Below are positions 56,238-64,000 of a stretch of DNA of 64,000 nucleotides, piece by piece. The DNA comes from Pseudevernia furfuracea (lineage: Eukaryota > Ascomycota > Lecanoromycetes > Lecanorales > Parmeliaceae). Numbering within the stretch: position 1 is the first letter of the stretch; the number at the start of each line of letters is the position of its first letter. Position numbers and translations under genes: made by a program. Where the stretch lies: the NCBI GenBank assembly GCA_022315425.1, contig JAIUPT010000042.1, positions 1,612,001 to 1,676,000 on the forward strand, given 5' to 3'. Under the pieces are notes generated by a model. It was not told where the DNA came from. It saw nothing but the letters and a program-made list of their open reading frames with translations, and made no database searches.

Positions 56238-56573
56238 CTTGAATCGTAGATTAATGCGACTGTTATTAAGATTATCTTTTAATTCGACGATATTTAATTC
56301 TGATTGTTTAAAGAGATCTTCTATTTCGATAATAGAATTATATATCGATAAAGAGATTTCTTCAGATCGATCTAAAGCATCGATCTTTTCGACAGTCTTT
56401 ATTACTCTAAGAACCTTACTTCACTGTTCATCTTTAGCGTATTTTTTAAAAAGCCGCGCCTTAAAGTCGTCAGACATTTCTATCAAAGTGATATGATAGC
56501 TAGCATAAGATTTTAATAGAGGAGAATTCTTATAAGCAGCGATGTTTATTAATGAAGCAGTAACTTTCACTGC

Positions 56574-56874
56574 TTACTCGTATAAAGCTTTTAACATCTC
56601 GAGTTCGTTTATTGTTACAGAAACAGAGTCTTGAAGTCGTGAAAGTGTATTCGACACTATGTTCGTCTTGTTAGCCTTGTGGCGAACGAAAAGATCGAAC
56701 ATCGACAGGTATTGAGAAGCACGAACAAGTCGTAGATTGAGCTTATCTATGCTTAATGTCGTTAAACTAGTTTGTCGTGAGATTGATACTGCTGTAGAAT
56801 AATCTATATACACTACGACTAATGATTTCTTGATAGACTTCATCATATGTCGCACCTTCTTGATTACCTTATCG
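56574..56874 (-). pseudogene. gypsy-1b RNase H, C-terminal part
   Basis: VIKKVRHMMKSIKKSLVVVYIDYSTAVSI, then NLRLVRASQYLSMFDLFVRHKANKTNIVSNTLSRL, the typical gypsy RNase H end. The VVYTDH Asp region and the final DALSRL motif are recognisable. The frame connects to 58316 once the insert is removed. Confidence 0.75.
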
Positions 56875-57247
56875 GTGCCAGTAGAAGTCGGAATTTTCCA
56901 TCTATGACAGGTAGACATATCATTGTGTTTAATGTTACGAACTGCATAATAGAGACTACACACCGGATTATGCGCAATGACCAATTGATCAAAATGTACA
57001 TTATGACCAATGTATCAACACGAACATCCGTCCATTCGACCAAATTGCACATTGTAGCATATTAATCATTTGAGCGGATTATACATTGATTCTCCATTGG
57101 TCCTTCATTGAGATTCCATTGAGATTCCATTGATTTTCCATTGATGCTTAGTCAACTTTATTTGAATTATAAAAGCATTTACATAGAATATCTAATTGAG
57201 AAACTTACTTATTTACGATAATGACTATATATGGCTATATACTAGCT

Positions 57248-57517
57248 GCATGACTGAATATAGAGTAATGGCTGAGAGGTCTCCGTGACTGCGCATGACT
57301 GAATATAGGGTAGTGACTGAGAGGTCTTCGTGACTGCGCATGACTGAATGTAGGGTAGTGGCTGAGAGGTCTTCGTGACTGCGCATGACTGAATGTAGGG
57401 TAGTGGCTGAGAGGTCTTCGTGACTGCGCATGGCTGAATGTAGAGTAGCGGCTGAGAGGTCTTCGTGACTGCGCATGGCTGAATGTAGAGTAGTGGCTGA
57501 GAGGTCTCCGTGACTGC
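57248..57517. repeat. 45-bp minisatellite, six units
   Basis: Six units of exactly 45 bp (GCATGACTGAATRTAGRGTA ... TTCGTGACTGC) with a few substitutions. The length is a multiple of three, so long repetitive ORFs appear on minus; these are not supported as genes. Confidence 0.9.
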
Positions 57518-57533
57518 GCACCGTTAGTATGGG

Positions 57534-57805
57534 GCTGCATGGCTGCATAGCCGCAGTGGCTGGGATGTCTCCTTAGCTGCAGTGGCCAACAGTGACTGCA
57601 TAGCCGCATTGACTGGGATGTCTCCATGCCATGGCTGAGTGGCTGCATTGACTGGGATGTCTCCATGGCTGCAGTGGCTGCATTGACTGGGATGTCTCCA
57701 TGGCTGCAGTGGCTGCATTGACTGGGATGTCTTCATGGCTGAGTGACTGCATTGACTGGGATGTCTTCATGGCTGAGTGACTGCATTGACTGGGATGTCT
57801 CCTTA
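57534..57805. repeat. 34/35-bp minisatellite
   Basis: About seven imperfect units around GCATTGACTGGGATGTCTCC with a variable ATGGCTGCAGTG or ATGGCTGAGTG spacer. It shares the GGCTGAG/GACTGC words with the neighbouring 45-bp array. Confidence 0.85.
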
Positions 57806-57850
57806 GCACCTGATGACTCATAGTGCGAACTTAGAACTTTTAACTTTTTG

Positions 57851-57953
57851 TCCTATTCGTATAATATTATTACATATAACAGTCCTATTCGTATAAAATT
57901 ATATATATAATAGTTCTATTCGTATAGTATTATATATATAACAGTTCTATTCG
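57851..57953. repeat. 31/32-bp AT-rich tandem repeat, about 3.5 units
   Basis: TCCTATTCGTATA followed by TATA-rich spacer, at 57851, 57883, 57914 and 57945. Confidence 0.8.
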
Positions 57954-58315
57954 AAATACAATTTGATATTTATAATCACGTGATTTTAAATCACGTGAAA
58001 TTGACAAAAAGTTGATAGAAAGTTGATAGAAAATTGACAAAACGTTGACAGAACGTTGACAAAACGTTAACACAATATTAATATAATGTTACGCTAAATA
58101 AATTGTTATAGACTATTAAGTATAACTTTTTGTTAAGATAAAGTTAATATTAATGTTATGTTAATATTTACGTGAGGTGTATGTTCTATTAATAAAAAAC
58201 TTATTAGAACGACATATTAATGGCGCATTATATTTATGTTAATGACACGTTCTTTCTAACTGGCTGAGTGAGGAAGGTTAGTCGAGCATTCCCGATTTAC
58301 TTATCTCCCTTAAGG

Positions 58316-59054
58316 TACTTACACTATTTTAACGACTTTTAACTTCGTGAGTTAGTAGTTCTGCTTCGCTTGATTTAGTATCTTATTAAAAAACAAAATT
58401 GACTGTACGTTCGTGCGAGGGAAAGACTTCTAATCTTTAAGATTCTTCGTCACATAATAGATCACGACTGTCAAATTTCATTTCTTCGAAGCGTTTAGAT
58501 CGATATAGAGGCGTCTGCTTAAGTCGAAATGAATAAGAAAGGTTAGACTAGTAAAGGCTTCTTGTAGATTCTTAAAGAACTTAACTTCTACTTTCGTGAA
58601 TTCGTAGTAAAAAGTATAAGACTGTCGTTTACGAGCGTGCTCTTTGAATTCCTTGAGAAGTTTCTTCGTGAGGTTCATTTTTCGCTGTTATAACGGATTG
58701 ACACGCTATGCATATCGAGATATGAAGAATCGCAGTCATTCTATGAGTTCTAGAAACGTTTCAAGCTCACGTAACGATTTGAGAAAATGAAGTGAAGTGA
58801 TAACTATCAAGTTTTCTTTCGAGGTGAATAGATCTAAGGAATCCACTCTCTGTTTTAATAAAATCACGGACGAGTAGTCTAAAAAAGACTTCTTGAAATT
58901 GAGACTAATACGACGTTGCTGAAAGAGTTTAAATATTCTGCGTAAATGCTTAAGATGCTGTGTCAATGTTTTCGAGAAAGCAATCATATCATCGACGTAT
59001 ACTCTAACAAAGTCTCGAAGCGGACGAAGAATCTTATTCGTCTGACGTTATACG
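58316..59054 (-). pseudogene. gypsy-1b RT end and RNase H start
   Basis: Starts at the C6 LTR with RT VYVDDMIAFSKTLTQHLKHL (catalytic YVDD kept), LFQQRRISLNFKKSFL and FLKSLRELETFLELI, then RNase H: FFKNLQEAFTSLTFLIHFDL, LYIDLNASKK, and TKNLKD to FFNKIL. Stops mark former W/Q. Confidence 0.75.
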
Positions 59055-59164
59055 TGTCAAAATTCGAGTCACGTGATGCGTTAAGGCGCATCCTCATAGT
59101 CGCTCTTTACTCTCGTAGCATTTTATAGTTTTACAACTAAGTGTTCTATCACCTATTCTTGACA
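59055..59164 (+). repeat. 5' LTR of C6 (short form)
   Basis: 110 bp; short form without the doubled CACGTGA block, with one extra T; keeps the CA end. Confidence 0.85.
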
Positions 59165-59176
59165 GGTTATGAGCCC
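59165..59176 (+). promoter_or_regulatory. primer-binding site of C6 (half-tRNA-iMet type)
   Basis: GGTTATGAGCCC immediately after the LTR, complementary to the initiator tRNA-Met anticodon arm (GGGCTCATAACC). Same place in C2 (15230-15241, minus), C3 and C4. Confidence 0.72.
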
Positions 59177-60699
59177 GGGCTTGCTCGGCCACTGTTTCAC
59201 TTATACCCTATGTCTACCAGAGCCACAGTGACCTCTAAGCATCACGAGTTTATCGCAATGAACGTCGCGACAGCTATGAGACTCTGTCTTTCAATCTTCT
59301 TGAGATGAGCATTGCCCTCTACAAAATAATCGTCTTTGAAATTCGAGAGACTAAGAGTCCTACCGCAAATCGACCCTCGATATACCGAATCTAATCGAAC
59401 GTCGAACGTCGAACTCGCCATACGATCGTGCGATCGAATTCCATTAAGGTCTTTAAAACATTATCAGCTTCCCTGCGTGAGACACGTTAAACACGCTCAA
59501 TAAGAATATTTTTTTCGCGATATACACCGCTTCAGCGTTGATAAAGCGTTTACGTGAATCGAATCAATTATAATGATCTAAGAGACTGAACTTTAGCATC
59601 AAATCGTCTGATTACACTTCAGAGTTAATTAGTTATCGACAAATCTTTACTCAGAGCGCGTATACGCCTGTTAAGGATCAAAACAATAAGAATTTCTTAT
59701 TGAGATAGATCTTTCGATTTTACAAGTTCTCTGAAGAAGAGAGCTAAGGTCCAGTCATCGACAAATCTTCACTCAGAGCGCGTATACGCCTATTAAGGGT
59801 CAAAACAACAAGGATTTCTTGTTGAGATAGATCTTTCGATCTCACAAGTTCTCTAAAGAAGAGGGCTGAGACTCAGTCACCGAATTCTTTTTATCGTTAT
59901 TCGACTTTATCTTATCGTCGAATATGACTTTATCTCACGACGACAGTCATCGAAGCGACTATTCTAAATTCGAGTCTCTATCGAAGACTTAATATAAGAA
60001 GAACGTTATTTCCCTTCGAAGATTTACACGTCTTTAGTAATTGTCTTCGATATAGTTTCAGCGAAAATCAGATCAATTCAAATCTTCCTTGTCTCTAAGT
60101 ATCTTTTATCTTAATAATATCGTTCGTATCTATCGAAGATTCAAGTATAAGCACTTTTCATTTTTTGTGTAAGAACTCGAAGATCAACAGTAAAAGTTAT
60201 TAGATATCGATAAGACTCTCGAAAACTCTAACGAAGATTAAAGTATCTATTTCACTCTCACTGCTTTCGCGAACATTAACAATGTCAACTTTTAATTCGA
60301 AGTCAACGAAGACACTCTTAGTGTCTTAAATAACACTGAGTTATTCGATCTTCGTGTTAAAAGTTCTCTGAATCTCACTTCTTCGACTTCGATTTCTTCG
60401 ACTTTAAAATCTTCGTTCTCTATCGTCTCAGTTATTTCTCAAGCTAAGTCTTTCGTTTAAACATTATCGTCGTTACTATTTATATCGTACGTGTCGCTCT
60501 TAAAAACCTTCTTAGTAATTCTCAGCATTTATAATCGACGAAGAATTAAGCGCATAAGACGTCGTAAGAAACATATCAGCTCTAATAATTTCAGCGACTG
60601 ATCCTCTCGAAGAGGGAAGCGCTTTTCTTCTAAACTTCATTATTATTTTGAAGTTCAATCTGGAATATCGTCGATGAAAGCAGAATATCAATAATTGAT

Positions 60700-63600
60700 T
60701 AATGCTCAACAATCTTGTTCTCTTTAATGCGATTACTAGTCATAAAGTCTACATCGCTATCTTTTATCGTCTCGAGAATAACGATCGCGAACTCGTCGAA
60801 GTCGAATTCGACGATAAAGACTCTCAGATTATGCTCGATATTCTAATCAAGAACTATTAGTCTAAGAGCACAGATCTCTACAGAGAATTAATACGTCGAA
60901 TATTCGATCTCATTCTTGAAGAAGAAAGAGTTCGTTAATATAAAAAGAACTTTCGTAAGATCACCTTCGACATTATCAGTCTTTATAAATCCCTCGTCAT
61001 TTCAAAGTCTCTGCGAATTCTAATTTTTCTTATGAGACTTAATGACTCTTACGACATGTTCGAGTCAAGTTATATTCAAAATCATGATTTCTTTGAGAAC
61101 AAGTTCGTCAAGTTTTAAGAGGTTATCGTGATCGTCGTAAACGAAGAAGTTAGAATCTCCTTCAAAGAAGAAGAATTAATTATATATATCGCTCGTAACG
61201 ATAAGAGCAAAGACAAATAAGCTACTTTTAATAATCTCGACGACTCTAATATTAATCGTAAAATCTATTCTTCGTGTAAGACAGCTAATCGCAAATTTAG
61301 ACATCTCTCTATTAAATGTTAAATCAAGTTTTTTCACCTCAAGTCTAAGAAATTCATAACGAAAGAGAAAAAGAAGAAGAAGACAAAGATCTTCGACTTC
61401 GAGAATAAATTCTTAAGCAATAAGCGTAAGCGTATCGAAGAGACGTCTTTTAATGCCTCTGCTTCAGAGAAGAACGATTATCTTAATATCAATTATATCT
61501 TTTTGAAGGAACTGAACTTCATTATACACTATTCGAATATCAATTCGAACGACTTTAATATTCTCGATGCGACTAATGATCAAGTCATCAATCTGATCGT
61601 CACGAAAGCTCTCGAATATAGTCTTATAACTGCGAATTTCGTGAATCTCCTCACTCGAATCGTCGTAGATTCAGACTGCTTTCGTTATTCTTTCGCGAAT
61701 CGTTCGATGTTTATTATCTACGAAAAGATCTATTCTCGATCGATTAAGAGCATCGAGAGAAGCGAAGTGTAGTCTCAAGACTGTGACATTATTAGTCTCG
61801 ACTGTGTGATTAGAGGAGAGTGTGTGATAGTCACTCTGCGAAATGTCTTATATATGCTTAATATAAGCGTCAACCTTCTCTCGATCGATAAACTTCTAAA
61901 CTTCGACATCGCTGTCTTCTTTCATAAAATAAAATATATTCTCATTAAGAACAATCTAAAGCTTATCGATATTCGTAATCGTGATTTCTTCTTTTTGAAT
62001 CTCTGACAGAGTCGAAATAGTGCTCTGATCGTCTATAGTGTGCTCTCGAATCTTATTCATCAACTCTGACATGCTCGTATAGATTATTTGAATTAGAACA
62101 ATCTAAAAAAGCTCTCAAATATAATCGTTGAGATGAACTTCATCAAGAACATTGCGAAGGAGTATATCTGCGAATATTATATCATAAGACGTCAAAAGGC
62201 TGTCTTTTATGATAGTCTCACAGAGTTAGAAACGCAGTCTAACGAATTTATTTATAGTGATCTCATAGAATCTCTATTCTTTACTAAATTCAATGACTAC
62301 AGATACTTTATGATATTCAAGAATAATTTTATCTTTTATTCTAAAGTGTATTACATTCGTCATAAGAGTGAAACGTTTGTCATATTCTTACGTTTCAAAG
62401 TCTTTTTAGAGTCACGAAATTATAAGATCTGTCGTATTCGCCTCGACAATAAGAGAAAGTATATGTTCAAGGCCTTCTTGAATTATCTTCTTCAGTGCGG
62501 AATCAGACAGAAGCTCACTGTATCTGAGAATCTCGAAATGAACGAGACGATCGAACGTTTTAAGCAGACCTTGCTATATAAGATGTATTTCATACTATTA
62601 AGTTCCTAGCTCAACAAGTCTTTCTAATCTGAAATCGTGATCATTATTAATTATTTGATATTGTAATCCCTCAACGTTCGAATCATTGCAACGTCATTTG
62701 AGACTTTTCATTATCGAAAGTCTATTTTATCTTATCTGCGAACGATTAATTTCATCGTCTATGCGTTAAAGCGTATTTAAAAGAAACTCGTAAATAAAAG
62801 CGAAAAGTGTATTCTTCTGAGATATGAAGAGAAGTTCATTTTCCGCCTATATAATCTCATCAAGAAGAAGATTATTCGAGTTAATAATGTTCAATTCGTT
62901 GAGAAGCGTCTCTTGATTATGAACTTCGAAGAAAAAACGAACGCTTATAAGCTCTCGATCAAGCGTCAACGTCTTTATATATTAATATTCGCTGTAAAGA
63001 AGACACTTAATAAATAGCGTATTACTAATATTTCGAAAGACATTGCTCTCATTATAAAGTTCTCAACGACTGTATCTGCATCTGCAATAAACAGATCAAG
63101 ATCAAATTTCTTATAATCAGCTGAAAAGCAGACGTCTACATCAAAGCCCTCGTCTCTCACACGAGCCGTATTATCGATCGCGTTCGCGCGAGTCTCTCGA
63201 TCAATTGCTATATTATCAGCTATCGAAAGAATAACTCGTTCTCTTACTGTCGTCGAAATGATTCGCGAAGATCTCGAGTTAAGTGCGATTCAAAGAGTAC
63301 TTGTTAATCATCTCGACACTACGATTTCGAATCTACGAGATCTATCACCTAACTCTCTCTCGAGAACATTCGCGACCTTTGCGTTATTAACGAATCATAT
63401 CAATAAGTCGAATATTTTCGAGCCGACGACCTATCAATAGATCATTTTCAATCAACTCTCTCGTATACACTAAAAGCTCGTCATGCAAGACGAATACAAA
63501 TCTCTCATAAACAACAATACTTAATATCTAATTCAGACGCCTTTAGATGCTTATATTCTGAGAGATCGCTGAGTCTACATCGTAAAGCGAAATCTCGCTA

Positions 63601-64000
63601 AGAAAGTTATTCGCTATAAGACTCGCTGAGTGATTCGAAATTTCGAATAACAGAAGGGTCGTGACTATCATAACACGTTCGTCTTAGTGATCAAGTTTAT
63701 GAGTTATAAGACGATCTTTGCCCTGATAGCGATTCTAAACTAGAACGTGAAACAAATAAACGTCAAAATCGTCTTTCTCTACGATAACGTTCAAGAGACG
63801 ATTTATATGCGACAGTTCGATGATTTCAGTAAGAACGACATCAAAGTTTACAAGCTGAATAAGGCCCTCTATAAATTCAAGCAATCTCTCAGAATTTGAT
63901 ATCAGCACTTCTCGAAATACATAAAGAAATTCGAATTAATATTTATCGAATCGAACGAGAGTGTCTTTATGAACGTTAAGAAGAATATCACTGTAATTCT
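60700..64000 (+). pseudogene. C6 gag-pol polyprotein remnant, cut by the window edge
   Basis: Gag core near 60870-61120, zinc-finger-like remnant near 61270, protease in 61503-61772 (VVDSDCFRYSFANRSMF), pre-integrase (61806-62006), integrase core in one 158-codon open stretch (62133-62609, RIRLDNKRKYMFKAFLNYLL and SENLEMNETIERFKQTL), integrase C-terminus (to about 62930), linker (63258-63440) and the RT start at the right edge. The Asp/Gly residues expected in the integrase core are partly Asn/Lys. The minus ORF at 62975-63160 is a shadow. Confidence 0.78.

Larger units (their letters stand above)
56877..58315. mobile_element. MITE-like insertion rich in minisatellites
   Basis: 1439 bp inside the RNase H of gypsy-1b. 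Ends CCTTATCGGTGCC and (reverse complement) CCTTAAGGGAGAT share CTTA--GG-G and, after a gap, AGTA-AA-TCGG-AAT, an imperfect terminal inverted repeat of about 30 bp. It is flanked by TA (or TAC), and removing it restores the RNase H frame. No transposase. It holds three tandem arrays (57248-57517, 57534-57805, 57851-57953) and a short GTTGACAAAAC array near 58010-58075. Not eroded. Confidence 0.7.
52484..59054 (-). mobile_element. Ty3/gypsy element gypsy-1b, with nested MITE-like insert
   Basis: Minus-strand element: 3' LTR at 52484-52615, post-pol region, chromodomain and integrase, RNase H split by a 1.44-kb insert, and RT cut by copia C6 at 59055. It sits inside copia C5. It is the inverted counterpart of gypsy-1a (1-3096). 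RIP-eroded, although the RT YVDD motif near 59000 survives. Confidence 0.8.
59055..64000 (+). mobile_element. Ty1/copia copy C6, 5' part, continues past the window
   Basis: 5' LTR at 59055-59164, intact primer-binding site, leader with two tandem 122-bp units (about 59636-59880), then gag-pol up to RT at the right edge. Inserted in gypsy-1b RT. RIP-eroded, but with slightly longer open stretches than the other copies. Confidence 0.85.

Noticed and set aside
57225..57821. Several overlapping minus-strand repetitive ORFs (MRSHEDLSATTLHSV-type 15-residue repeats)
   Set aside because: They arise from a 45-bp and a 34/35-bp minisatellite; open in several frames at once, no flanking gene structure.
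57248..57955. Possible CRISPR-like array
   Set aside because: Units are contiguous tandem repeats without unique spacers, and the genome is fungal.

Overview
This is filamentous ascomycete (Pezizomycotina-type) nuclear DNA from a repeat-rich, AT-rich compartment. Almost all of it is LTR retrotransposon sequence eroded in the style of repeat-induced point mutation (RIP). Glutamine and tryptophan codons have become stops, Cys has become Tyr, Asp has become Asn, and CpA/TpG is replaced by TpA, while CpG survives (TCGA is everywhere). The species cannot be named from the sequence alone.

Layout: (1) 1-3096, 3' end of a Ty3/gypsy element on + ('gypsy-1a'). (2) 3351-6765, a minus-strand gypsy ('3f') split by a small unmutated TRIM-like LTR element at 4258-5229. 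(3) 6766-15363, two overlapping minus-strand Ty1/copia copies (C1 partial, C2 with both LTRs). (4) 15364-17464, fragments of another gypsy and of a second copia family. (5) 17465-28358, a four-level nest: gypsy-3d contains MITE-like element X, which contains copia C3, which contains a pristine LTR element coding only for Gag. (6) 28359-30106, a RIP-damaged relative of the Gag-only element. (7) 30107-32873, a low-copy host island with a broken gene, an intact three-exon RAMP4/YSY6 gene and a small membrane-protein gene. (8) 32877-34775, an X fragment, a RIP-eroded LTR piece of the Gag-only family and a minus-strand gypsy (3e). (9) 34776-41463, copia C4 with both LTRs and a perfect 5-bp target duplication. 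(10) 41464-49435, a plus-strand gypsy (3c) with a second X copy and a non-LTR-like insertion. (11) 49697-52483, the 5' part of copia C5. (12) 52484-59054, gypsy-1b on minus, inserted in C5 and carrying a minisatellite-rich MITE-like insertion. (13) 59055-64000, copia C6 running off the window.

The eroded elements are dead. The unmutated ones (TRIM, Gag-only element, non-LTR-like insert, minisatellite insert) sit inside them and are therefore younger, too short, or too rare for RIP. The only genes likely to work are the gag of the Gag-only element and the small host genes near 31.6-32.6 kb. Domain calls come from reading the translations by eye; no database search was run.
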